Of a stretch of DNA of 64,000 bases, positions 45,043 to 55,528 are shown piece by piece; the stretch's first letter is position 1, and each line of letters starts with the position of its first letter. A program made the translations under genes and the position numbers. The stretch covers positions 7,746,563 through 7,810,562 of the forward strand of contig OX291540.1 in NCBI GenBank assembly GCA_946406115.1, given 5' to 3'. Under the pieces are notes generated by a model. That model had not been told where the DNA came from. It saw only the letters and a program-made list of their open reading frames with translations, and searched no databases. The DNA comes from Apoda limacodes. Its lineage: Eukaryota > Arthropoda > Insecta > Lepidoptera > Limacodidae.

Positions 45043-46028
45043 GTAAGTTTAGTTTGCTTTTAAAGTTTCGTTTAATGCTGTAATTTTACATTTAGTAAAT
45101 GGGGTATCTCGCCTATTATATGCCAATACTTCCGACGGTTCGTCTGAATTCAGAGAAGTTTCATTGTAGTATACCTACTTGTGTAGTGGTTAAGACTAAT
45201 GTAAATAAATTAAAGTCGGAAACGATCTATTGTCGAGTTTCTTCCTGTAATGGCCAGAAATTACTTGAAAAAGATAAAATATTCTCTTAAATTGATTAAC
45301 CAATTGTTATATTGATTGATTTATTTTATTTATTTATTTTGTTGAAAAGCAGTTTTAGAAGAGCTGCATACAAAATCTTTGTGTTACAGCATCACAGTGT
45401 AGCTATCTAATCCAAGTTTATTGTAATGGTAACCTTTGTTAAAAGTTCCAAAACTGGTGGAAAATCAACTTTACCAGGTGATAATCACTCAGCAGTGAAT
45501 TGTAATGTAGCCCTAGCAATTATTACTTTGACCAACATTTGTGATGTCAAATAGTATGAAATGAAAAATGAAAATCTGCCGTGGAATGACAGAAACTCTC
45601 AGCATTTTTGTGTAACATGCTTCATTTTACTGACCATATATCTGTACCATATAGCTGCAGGGTAATCAAAAGTTTTTATTTTAAGATTTGTGCGAGAAGT
45701 ATAGATTACTTGAAACTATGTTAATGCAAAAACACTACCTTTTAATTTGTTTTACTTTGTCTAAAAAAATTAGTATAATTTTTTAATGGCATAGTGTTGT
45801 CACACAGGATTAGTTCCAAATAGTGTTAATGTTGTTACACTAACACTATTTTTAATAAAGTCTATGATTGTATTTCTTTTTGTAGTGCAGTTTCTCTGAA
45901 CCCTTCTAAAATTAGTTGCTGACAGGTACTTGTAATTTGCATATTTTTCAATTAGCATGCTCTAAGTCTATGCTAACCATAACTTGTTTTTGAGTAATGC
46001 ATGCACATAGAGGAAATTCTACTCTCCT

Positions 46029-46035
<7 letters not shown>
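45043..46035. other. Start of FN3-gene intron 1, nothing recognised
   Basis: It begins with the donor gtaagttt. The short plus frame at 45099-45290 has no domain and no acceptor in front. The rest is AT-rich intron up to the LINE poly(A). Confidence 0.55.
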
Positions 46036-46062
<27 letters not shown>

Positions 46063-46111
46063 ATACCACTAAGGTGGCAAACAAGCCTACGGTCCGCCTG
46101 ATGGTAAGCGG
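46036..46111 (-). mobile_element. 3' UTR and poly(A) tail of the CR1-like LINE
   Basis: A run of 27 T on the plus strand (46036-46062) is the element's poly(A) tail. Next to it is the 3'-terminal sequence, which on the plus strand starts ataccactaaggtggcaaac. The same terminal sequence recurs near 61, 9330, 16480 and 41040, which marks it as the family's 3' end. The stop codon region is at 46112, so the 3' UTR is very short. Confidence 0.88.
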
Positions 46112-49078
46112 TCACCGTAGCCTATGGACGCTTGCAACACCAGGGGCATCACTCGCGCGTTGCCGACCCTTCAGAAATCTAATAACTTCTTTTTTGAAGA
46201 ACCCCATACTGTAGTCCTTAGAGAAAACCTTGGCAGGGAGCTCATTCCACAACCCAAGGGTTCGCGGGAGGAAGTTTCTCTGAAACCGCACTGTTCGCGA
46301 CCATTTTGGTTCCAAAGTGTGAGAATGAATTCCCTGTCGATGGCGAGCGGTGCGATGGTAGAAAGTAGCCGTGGGCATCATTTCGAACAATTCCTCAGAA
46401 CACAACCCATTGTACAAGCGGTAGAACACACACAGGGAGGCAAAGTCTCTCCTCAGACTTAAGGGCTCAATACCGCAAGTGAGTTTGGGATCGTCGACAA
46501 TTCTCACAGCCCGTCGTTGAACAGAGTCAAAAGGGCCAAGCTGGTATCCGGGTGCACCCGCCCAGAGATGGCAGCAGTACTCCATATGGGGCCGGACTTG
46601 CAACTTGTAAAGTAGCAACCTTTGCCCCGACGTGAAGTACTGCTTCGCTCTGTTGAGTACACCAAGTTTTTTGGACGCCAGCTTTACCTTGTCTAGCAAA
46701 TGATCTCGGAACTGAACATCGCTGGAGATGTCAACGCCAAGGATCCCAATGCTCTTAGAGATGGAGAGGGTAGTGTTCTGGAATTGTGGGACTACAGTGA
46801 ATGGGGTTTTCTTAGCGGTGAACGCGCAGACTTGTGTCTTTGAAGGGTTGAATCGGACCAAGTTTTCCCGCCCCCAGTCAGAGATCTTGGACAGACCGAT
46901 CTCGATTTGAGACACAAGTTCTTCACGCTTTTCCTCCACAACGGAACGTGGGATGCTTGCACGGCCCGTGTAATAAGCGTCTCCAGTACTATCATCTGCA
47001 TAGCAATGTATGTTGTTGATGTCCAACATATCATTGATGTGCAGTAGAAACAGCGTAGGAGACAGCACAGAGCCTTGCGGGACACCAGCATTTATGTCCA
47101 TGCTATCAGAGCAACTACCGTCAACTACGGCTCGTATGCTTCTGCCGGACAAAAAGCTAGCCACCCATTTGCACAAACCCTCGGGCACTCCGTAAGAAGG
47201 CAACTTCGATAGAAGACCCCGGTGCCAGACCCGATCGAACGCCTTCGCTATGTCTAGGCTACATGCCAATGCCTCCCCCTGACTCTCAATGGCTAGTGCC
47301 CATCGGTGTGTGAGATACACTAGAAGGTCACCAGTCGAGCGACCGTGGCGAAAGCCATATTGACGGTCACTGATCAGGTCGTGTTTTTCTAGGTATCTCA
47401 AAAGCTGTTTTTTGATCACACGCTCCATCACCTTGGAGAGGAGAGAGGTTATAGCGATAGGTCTGTAATTCGATGGATCTGATCTATCGCCCTTTTTGGG
47501 CACCGGGTGCACATTTGCAGTCTTCCATGAAGACGGAAATTGCCTAGTGTGGTAGGAAAGCGTGAAGAGGCGCGTGAGTACAGGACATAACTCAGGAGCA
47601 CACTGCTTAAGCACCACTGCTGGTATGCCGTCTGGCCCACTCGACTTATGAACGTCTAGGGAAAGCAACGCCCGCCGGACCTCGCGCTGTGTTATAGTGA
47701 TTTCCGGAATGGTCTTACCGCACCACGGTAAAGTAGGTGGTACAGCGCCTTCGTCGTTCACATTCGAGTTAGAGGCAAAGAGACTGCCCAATAGATCGGC
47801 TTTCTCTTTTGCACTGTGGGCCAAGTCACCATCGGTCTTTCGCAGTGGTGGTAATGACGACTGGCAGAAGTTCCCCTCGGCAGCTTTAGCAAGCGACCAG
47901 AAAGCACGACTCCCAGAAGGATAGCTCGCAAGTCGCCCACCTATTTTGCCGATGAATTGGAATTTTGCTCTGGCAGTTGCTTTCTTACTGAACCTCGAGG
48001 CAGCATTTAATTTGCGTTTTAACTCAGAAATATTCGGATCCCTATTATTACGAGCCGTGGTCCAAGCCTCATACGCAGTTTGCTTAAGAATTTTAGCTTC
48101 TCTGCAAGGCCTATTAAACCACGGTCGTTTTTTGACGCCGGCAGCTACTCGCAGGTTAGGAATGAAACATTCCATACCAGCGAGGATTGTCTCAGTGACT
48201 GCGGCTGCGCAGACGTCAGGATCTTCTGAGCTATAGCAGATCTGCCTCCATGGGTACGATGCATAAAATTCTCGCAATCCATCCCAGTCTGCCGACTTAT
48301 AATGCCACACACGACGCCAATTAGTTGGCCCAGAAGGATCAGGTTGTGTGCATGACACTTGAGTCCGAACGAGACAGTGGTCCGAGGAGCCAAGAGGCGC
48401 ATCCACTGAGACGGAGTACCCGTCCGGACGAGTAATCAGCAGAAGGTCCAGTAAGGAGCTTGTATGGTCCTCTATATCTGGTATTCTCGTTGGAGAAAGT
48501 ACCAGCTGAGAGAATCCATAGGTCAGAGCAAATTCATGAGCAGATATCCCTGCATAGTTATTGGTTCGAGAACTGAGCCACTCACGATGGTGGGCGTTAA
48601 AGTCTCCCAAAATAACTACTTCTGCTGTAGGATATTGCTCTAGAACTTTGTCAGTCGTCAAACTCAGGTGCGTGAAGAGTCGAGTTACGTCCGTGTCACC
48701 GCTATGAGACCTGTATAGGCACGCATAGATACGAGTGTGGCCCCCATGATCTACGCGCACCCACAATATCGACAGGTCCCTGTCTTCAAGGCTATGAAGT
48801 CGGCGACAGCAGATATCCTCCCGGACGAACATACATACACCGGCACGATTCAAAAAATTGTGCTCGAGTTTGTAGCCGGGATAACGAAGGTATGATGTGT
48901 CGGCCGGGCAGGATATCTGCGTCTCCGTTAGAAAAAGAATGGTTGGCTGCGCAGTCTCGAGATGGTGATGGACTGCGTTAAGATTTGCGTGAATACCCCT
49001 TATGTTGCAAAAATCCACATTATATGTGGATGGAGTAACCGCTGTCAAAACTCTTTTCTTTTTTCTGTTCCTGGCCAT
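46112..49078 (-). CDS. Intact LINE ORF2: endonuclease plus reverse transcriptase (CR1/Jockey superfamily)
   Basis: An uninterrupted 988-codon frame begins MARNRKKKRVLTAV. The N-terminal third is an APE-type endonuclease: LTETQI, GDFNAHHREW and SSDHCLV supply the acidic and histidine active-site residues. The reverse transcriptase holds YRPIAITSLLSKVMERV, AKAFDRVWH, AGVPQGSVLSP and the catalytic HCYADDSTG. The C-terminus has the WNELP...FFKKEV...FLKGRQ tail seen in CR1-like LINEs. The protein would nick target DNA and copy the element RNA into it. It sits antisense in the first intron of the FN3 gene. No ORF1 was recognised. All motifs are present, so the copy looks young. The clade call is from remembered motif style. 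Confidence 0.93.
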   Translation of the reverse strand: MARNRKKKRVLTAVTPSTYNVDFCNIRGIHANLNAVHHHLETAQPTILFLTETQISCPADTSYLRYPGYKLEHNFLNRAGVCMFVREDICCRRLHSLEDRDLSILWVRVDHGGHTRIYACLYRSHSGDTDVTRLFTHLSLTTDKVLEQYPTAEVVILGDFNAHHREWLSSRTNNYAGISAHEFALTYGFSQLVLSPTRIPDIEDHTSSLLDLLLITRPDGYSVSVDAPLGSSDHCLVRTQVSCTQPDPSGPTNWRRVWHYKSADWDGLREFYASYPWRQICYSSEDPDVCAAAVTETILAGMECFIPNLRVAAGVKKRPWFNRPCREAKILKQTAYEAWTTARNNRDPNISELKRKLNAASRFSKKATARAKFQFIGKIGGRLASYPSGSRAFWSLAKAAEGNFCQSSLPPLRKTDGDLAHSAKEKADLLGSLFASNSNVNDEGAVPPTLPWCGKTIPEITITQREVRRALLSLDVHKSSGPDGIPAVVLKQCAPELCPVLTRLFTLSYHTRQFPSSWKTANVHPVPKKGDRSDPSNYRPIAITSLLSKVMERVIKKQLLRYLEKHDLISDRQYGFRHGRSTGDLLVYLTHRWALAIESQGEALACSLDIAKAFDRVWHRGLLSKLPSYGVPEGLCKWVASFLSGRSIRAVVDGSCSDSMDINAGVPQGSVLSPTLFLLHINDMLDINNIHCYADDSTGDAYYTGRASIPRSVVEEKREELVSQIEIGLSKISDWGRENLVRFNPSKTQVCAFTAKKTPFTVVPQFQNTTLSISKSIGILGVDISSDVQFRDHLLDKVKLASKKLGVLNRAKQYFTSGQRLLLYKLQVRPHMEYCCHLWAGAPGYQLGPFDSVQRRAVRIVDDPKLTCGIEPLSLRRDFASLCVFYRLYNGLCSEELFEMMPTATFYHRTARHRQGIHSHTLEPKWSRTVRFQRNFLPRTLGLWNELPAKVFSKDYSMGFFKKEVIRFLKGRQRASDAPGVASVHRLR

Positions 49079-49700
49079 TTTTTTTGAAGTAACTTAGACT
49101 ACGGATGAGGATTCACTGCACAGACAGCTTAAAAGACAAAAAGTTGCGGTACTAAGACTGCCGAAGCTCAACACAGATTATACGGTTGCTGGCACGGCGG
49201 GCGGAAGGGCCCCTGATCCCCCTCTGTTGTAGTAGCCGGGTCCACTCCGGTCTCCTTCTCCGGCACGACTACTACTTCAGAGACTTTACACAGGTTGGCG
49301 GATCAGCCTCCCAGGGCGGAGATTAAGTGATCCCTGGGTTCGGGAACCCGTTCAACCTGCGGGCGGCCAGCGGTCAGCCGTTTCATCAGGTCTCCCTGAC
49401 CGCCGAACCAGCACGCCGCGTCTACGCCGAGCAATGACAGCAACAAGCACCGTCGGTCCTCCGCTGTCCGCGCAGCGAATCCTCAAAGAGAGAGCTCTGG
49501 CAACCTTACTCACCGCCAGGAACACAACACTACTCAATGTTAGTGTTATTGTGGCCGCGGTTTTCTGTAAGGTGGAGGTACTTCCCCAGTTCGGGCCGCT
49601 CATTCGAGCAAGTACTCGCTATGCCCCGCTTTATTTGTTCGGGCAGCTTATTCGAGCGAATACTTGCAGTGCCCTACCTCTCTTTAGGTTTATATGTTTA
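49079..49700 (-). mobile_element. Probable 5' UTR of the CR1-like LINE
   Basis: This is GC-richer than the surrounding intron and lies directly upstream of the ORF2 start. No zinc-knuckle or other ORF1 signature was found on the minus strand. The end near 49700 is a guess from the return to AT-rich sequence, and I could not find a target-site duplication by eye. Confidence 0.5.
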
Positions 49701-50227
49701 GATTATAAGTAAAGTCCATTAAATTCAGTATGAGCTTATATATTTGGTTGCTAAATTATTACTCTAAATCAATATAATATTCAAGATGATTGAATAGAGG
49801 GCTCAACAAAAAAAATCTGACCCTTAACTAGTGCTAAGTTATATGTATAGTATAAAATGACTCTAAATAAGTTAAATTTCTAATTTGATCAGACATTTAT
49901 TTTATTTCCCATAAAATGACATGTTATGTTCCAAAAGTATAAATATATTCATTTTGCTGATTGAAATAAATATATGCTTATTAATTATTTAACTATAATA
50001 CAACATAATATAAAACAACTTCTATTTGACTTGGCAATTTATTCAAATATACAAACTTAGAGTGTAAAAAAGTTGTTGGCCTTTTGATAATAATTATCAG
50101 CAGCAGTTTTTCACATACCTGTCAACAGTGGCTAATTAGTTGCAATTAGATTGAAGCAATTTGAACCACCTTCTTAACCTAGGAATTTTATTATGTTGAT
50201 TCTTTATTTATTTATTTTAATCAAATA

Positions 50228-50735
50228 CTGATGAATCGTCACTGTCACTTGATGAGCTCTCCCCAACATTTATTATAACTTCCTGTACTTCTATAATGCC
50301 ACATGAATTTCCTAATCCCACGCTATAATGTTTTGGGTTCTTCTCACATTTTTTTCCCAGTGTTCAGCAGTTACTTCTGCACATGCATTTTCGCCATGAT
50401 GTTGGAGCCGGCTAATTATCTTGTTTTTTATTGGCCTGCGTCGTCGGCATTTCATCAGTTTGTCTGGAGTGATATGTAGCTTTGTCCATAATAATTATCA
50501 ACAGTTCTTCCAGAGATTGCACCATTTCTTTATACCGTCCTTCGTAAATCTCCACGTTCATTGTGGTAGTCCACTGTTTTCTTGGCACTGAACAAGTGGA
50601 ATGGGCTGTGTCATCAGTCCAGTTCTTAGATAATGTGTGGTTTGCATTTAACCAAGTCTCGTCAGTGAAAATAACATTTGACCAATCTGATATCTTTTTG
50701 GCTTCGCTGGTAACATATGGATCATGTGAAAAAAC
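50228..50735 (-). pseudogene. DDE transposase fossil (Tc1/mariner-IS630 type)
   Basis: The minus strand reads VIFTDETWLNANHTLSKNWT and later LIIIMDKATYHSRQ, the first and second acidic motifs of a DDE-type transposase (DE-TWLN and MD-xATYHS). An acidic Ser-Asp tail ends the frame. An in-frame stop follows KKQDN, the spacing between motifs is too short, and no terminal inverted repeats were recognised, so it is a dead remnant. Confidence 0.7.
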
Positions 50736-51339
50736 TCAGTGAACAGAAATGTAGTGATTACAACCGTCTTGTTGCAAGTGCCAGATAAAAACAAACAACA
50801 CATGGCGGTGGGCCATTGAGTGTTCCCACCTTGAAAAAATATATTTGAATGTTTTTGTTGTATTTGTCTTTGTTCAAAACATAATAAATATATGCGATCG
50901 ATATCTTCACTTATTTGGTCACAACACTACAACTATCAAATTAGGACTGTCATTGAGAAAATAAAGAAATGGAAATAGTATAGTAATTGATAAAATCTGA
51001 TGTTTTAAACTATGCAAATTATAATACAATCCATTTAACATGCATACAAAGTCACATAATTTATATCAAGCAGTTGCCCTTTAGTAGAAAGCACCACTCA
51101 CCTATAATCCTAGGATTGTAAGCACCCATGTTAGACCAAGTGTACTTGCTCACTTCTGTTGCTTGACAACCCACTATGAGGAAGCTAAACTGTGCATTAA
51201 AAAGTTGTCTAAATAATATAATAAATTTGTAAAAAAAAGATGATAAACATGGGCAAATAAACCTCATTTACAACAAATTGCAGATTATAAAGGTTGAAAG
51301 TGGACTTTTTTTTATTTTCCTAAAATTTACCTGCAATGT

Positions 51340-53395
51340 GTCTTGTTGACATTGGGCTGGATTTTATGTATTTGAGTGTATGAGCGTGTATGGTACAATA
51401 TCCGGTAATATTTCCATATGGTGGATTTTCCCTTTATAGTAAAGAAGGTCTTGAGGAGCTTGTCTTTTTAGTCTTGTGAATGTTTGATTTGGTTGGTTTC
51501 TCATTAAATTTCTTGCCAACTGGTTAGGATGAATTAGTATTCTTTTTTTATATGCGATTAGAGAGGCTTTTATTTTTTCTTTGATAGTTTTGATTTCTAA
51601 GTCGCGATGAAGATGTTTAGTGGTTATATACCACGGTGCTCCAGCTATCATTCGCCAGCATTTAGACTAAAACTGCTGTAACATTTCTATACTAAATTTA
51701 GATGCAGTTCCCCACAGTTGCTAGCCATAAGTCCAGACTTATGGACAGGAGTATGTTTTCCAATGCAAGTTGCGAATTTCATCCTTTCTTTTTGAGATTA
51801 TGTGTTTTTTCCAGGTGAGTCAGCTGTCTAGATGGGCTCCCCAGTATCAGACATCATCTGCTTGAGGTATTTTTATCATGTTTAGCTCTACCTCAGGACA
51901 TGTATCACATCTTAGTGTGAAAGTCACTTGAAGCGATTTAGTTTCTCTTATTCTCCAGTCTTTCAAACCATTCCTATACATCATCCTGATTTCTTTGCAG
52001 TTTTGCAGATGCTCCACTGCAAGTACCGCGGTATCGTCGGCAAACGTTCCCATGAGGACGTCTCCTGTGTTTAGTACATCTGAGGTGTATAAATATAAAG
52101 TATTGGTATTTGACGTAAAAATGACACCAAGGTATGAATTAAAAAATAGATTGTCGAGACTAATTCCTCAGGGGAAAATAAATAAAAAAATATGTGAAGT
52201 CCATAAATACAATTTATTTGTAGTTTTATGTACGGTCACTATTCACAATTAAATAATCTGAAATTTTAATATTCCACACTCAAATGAACTTTAATTCGTT
52301 TTCAAAATTAGCAGTTTTGCCATCTTTTCTTATTTAGACGACCGTGTCGTAGATTTTCCTTCGGGTTGACTGTATTATTGTAAATATCACTTAATCGTGT
52401 TATGGTGTAAAAATTTACTAGTTTTAAGCAATCTATGCTATTACCATTTTTCCCGATTAAGACATTAGAAAATTCAATATGGCGAAAATTTGCCAATCCG
52501 CAGAATCAATATAGCAATAAACTCGCTATATAATTAATTGCACTTCGGTACCTGTTTTGAGGATTTAAGGTGGAACCCACAACCCATGCAAGTAATGTAT
52601 TGAGAAAATAAAACTTCTTTGGTTAAAGCTCATGCAGTAAATTCTTCTTTCAATTTAAATCTTCATAGATTCTTTTTCTCGTAGATCTTGTTTCACATTA
52701 AAATAATTGATTTCTATCAATTTTAAGGTAAAAATGCAAATTTTGTTCTCAACATGTATCTTTCAGAAAATCTCCAAAAGACTGAATTCGATTTTTTTTC
52801 TATTTGTCACTCCTTTAAAAATCAGATTTAAAAATCTGTTGGAATTTGTTTGGCATTTCATGCCTGTATAGAATTTAAAGAGATACAAAATTTTACAATA
52901 ATTTTGACATAAACACGCAAAAGGTAATCTAAAGCTATTTACACACTAAATATTACAAATTAAAGTAATTCACTTGCTACAAGATAGTAGTTAATAGGTT
53001 AATTTTTACGAATTTTATATAAAAGTCCATCATGCCAGACACAGTTGAAAGCCTGGGATATATCCAAGAATGCTGCAGAACAGTATAGTTTTTGTTCAAG
53101 GGAAGATAAATTTTCTCTACCTGTTTTTTTGTCAGTCCATATAGCGCCCAACGTTCAAGGGCTCCCCGCAGGGAGAGCCTCGGCTTGGGTTGTCGCTTTT
53201 GGGGTCGTCCCTTCGACCAGCGTGAGCCTCGAACCCGAAGGTGAGTCAGCGCCAGGAGGAGAGTTCCCCGTTACGCTCTACCAGCCTATGAACTTGTTCT
53301 ATAGTGGCATGAGCATGCCTGAAACCAAATTGGTGCTGTGGAATCAACTTTACAGCCATGATTTCTGGTGTAATACGATTTAGAAAGAGTGTTTT
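51340..53395 (-). pseudogene. Jockey-clade LINE remnant (minus strand) with nested GC-rich repeat
   Basis: Reading down the minus strand: IPQHQFGFRHAHATIEQVHR (53390-53280), then a GC-rich insert, AAFLDISQAFNCVWHDGLLY (near 53090-53020), a degenerate gap, GTFADDTAVLAVEH (near 52050), and a C-terminal part with GAPWYITTKHLHRDLEIKTI. These are RT motifs and the tail typical of Jockey-clade LINEs, here frame-broken and decayed. Confidence 0.85.
53139..53275 (+). repeat. GC-rich dispersed repeat, copy nested in a LINE fossil
   Basis: It begins atatagcgcccaacgttcaa and contains gcctcggcttggg and ccttcgaccagcgtgagcct. It interrupts the RT reading frame of the surrounding Jockey remnant. The same sequence occurs at 24985-25275 (same strand) and 44150-44440 (opposite strand). 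Confidence 0.8.
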
Positions 53396-53467
53396 CATGT
53401 GACTTATTTGTCAGAAAAGGATATGATACACATGACAGGAATATATAATAGGAAATCATAAAGTTGC

Positions 53468-53790
53468 TTTTTAGGGTTTCAAACCCAGAGCCCTATTACT
53501 TAGACTACACTGTCTGTCTGTCAATCAGACCATTAAAAAGCTCTGTCTTTTAGACCAAAGTACTAAGGTAGAAGCCTCAATTTTTCACAGAATATGTGTT
53601 ATAATGGAGGATTGTCTTGCAAATAATAAAAAGTTAAAATTTAAGGGGGGTCCCAATACAAGACACACATTTTAACTGCTTTTGCTCTATCGTAAAAACA
53701 GATAGACATACAAACTTCAAACTTGCAGTGAAAAATTGTGTGAACTCTAATTTATAACAACAAATAATAAAAACCGGCCAAGTGTGAGAT
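53468..53790 (-). repeat. gggttccgta-family repeat, diverged
   Basis: It runs from ctttttagggtttcaaaccc to aaaaaccggccaagtgtgag, with ctgtctgtctgtc and aaatttaaggggggtccc in between in the family order. Confidence 0.65.
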
Positions 53791-53885
53791 AGGCCCAAGA
53801 ATTACTATTTTAAATTATCGGTACAGTGCAATCTAGCTTCTCATTGAGACAAACAGTACCACATTTGTTTGTTGTAAACGATATT

Positions 53886-53933
53886 CAAAGTTAAGCAACG
53901 CGGGCTTGGTCAGTACTTGGATGGGTTAGCGCG
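53886..53933 (+). pseudogene. 5S rRNA-derived fragment
   Basis: aaagttaagcaacgcgggct and ggtcagtacttggatggg match the internal promoter region (A box to C box) of animal 5S rRNA. The 5' half and the 3' stem are not recognisable. It could be a 5S pseudogene or the head of a 5S-derived SINE. Confidence 0.7.
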
Positions 53934-53939
53934 TTCGTC

Positions 53940-54240
53940 ACTTTTCTTGGTATGGGTAAAAGTGTTAAACTTGCGTCAGGCCAAGTGTCCTGATCGAAAA
54001 TGCATATAAAATTCGTAAGACGGAACTCACGTCAGATTTATTTACATTAGGTTAGTTATTGTGATGGGTAAAAAGTGATAAACTCGCGTCAGACTGATCG
54101 CCAGACGGAAAACATAATGCCATGCCATAAAAATTCGCAAAACGGAAACCATAATGCCACGCCTATTATAATTTTATAGTGAAAACATCTTTAGCGGCGT
54201 TGTTCACTTTTTTTGTAATGGGTAAAAAATGTTAAACTCT
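53940..54240 (+). repeat. Three degenerate copies of a gggtaaaaa-gttaaact motif
   Basis: atgggtaaaagtgttaaact (near 53954), atgggtaaaaagtgataaac (near 54064) and atgggtaaaaaatgttaaac (near 54219) repeat with similar flanks (gcgtcag, cataatgccatgcc / cataatgccacgcc). They directly follow the 5S-like fragment and may belong to the same element. Confidence 0.55.
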
Positions 54241-55267
54241 ATAGGACGAATAAAAAGTAAGAGGAAATTGGGTTCATGAAAAGATGAAAGTGCGGATTAC
54301 ACATGTTAAAATGTTATTATCCAGGTTGTATGTTTTTGAAGTGAAAACTTCAAAAAAGGACAGTTCATAGAATTTATTTAAATTAGGTTGGTTGACGATT
54401 ATGAGTAGTACAAGGAGGTTGGATATGGGATTTTAATTCTATGACAGATTGAGATGTCAAATATACTACGTCAAAAAAGTAAAAAAACAAATATTATTAT
54501 TCATTATAATGAAAGAGCGGATTATACATATTTAAATGTGATAGGTACGATACGATACGAGGTGAGATAAAAGTAATTGTAAGCATAGCTTACTCTGGAT
54601 AGAAGGTATATCTAGGTGTTGATGTGATTTTATAGGAAATAAAAAAACAATCTTTATTTATTATGTAATATAAAGTTAGAGAAGTTAGAGACGTGTGATA
54701 GGATAGAGAGCCAGTTCCATAGTAGTAGTGGCATAGTAATATATTAGGTTTAATATAGCTTATAATATTATTGAGAAATATAGGTAGGATATTGCTCAAA
54801 AATATACAATGGGTTAAGACATGTCTAAGAGCTTCCGCTGCGTGCGCTGCGTAAACGGTTAAAGATTCACAAAAATCATGTATGACAGAATTGTTCCCCT
54901 TTAAAAGTTCTTAGAAAAAGTTGGCGACAGCATATGTATATCTTTTAAGGTTGACTCACTAAAACCTTTTTTATGATAACCAAATTTGTTCTAAAATAAT
55001 ACATTATTTGCGAAGGTTTTTTTATAAACATGATATTTATCCTTATTCAAATAAATATGTTATTTAACACAAGTATTTAATTTAAAACATAATTGACCTT
55101 TACATCATTCGATTTTAATGAATATCTTAGTGATATCGCACTTTTGAAATAACACAATGTACAAGTACTGCGCGCGCATTTATGATGTGCAAGGCCGGCG
55201 GGCAGTCATGAGGGGGAAGGGCGGTACGTATTATTTAAAAGTATTTTTACCTTCTACGTTTTTTTTT

Positions 55268-55350
55268 CTATAATGTAGGAGTTGCCTTAAGAATCCTACG
55301 CCGATAACCAAATTTAAGGCGGGCGAAGCCGCTGACAAAAGCTATTTTAT
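55268..55350 (-). mobile_element. RTE-tailed SINE, family A, head fragment
   Basis: The minus strand reads agcttttgtcagcggcttcg and ggttatcggcgtaggattc, matching the head of the other family A copies. The tail is absent. Confidence 0.6.
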
Positions 55351-55467
55351 AATAAATAAACATGTATACGAAGTGATAGGATGTAAATAGCTAGTATTTT
55401 TTCTCTTCTGCTGGCACTTCCGGAGTGCAACCCGTTTATTTTGTGTTTGTAAATTAAGTAAATGGTG

Positions 55468-55528
55468 GGGTTGGTACGGAAACCCTCGATGTGCGAGTCC
55501 AACTCGCACTTGGCCAGTTTTTTATTTT
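55468..55528 (-). repeat. gggttccgta-family end fragment
   Basis: It is only the terminal part: gtacggaaaccctcgatgtg, then cgagtccaactcgcacttgg. Confidence 0.6.
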
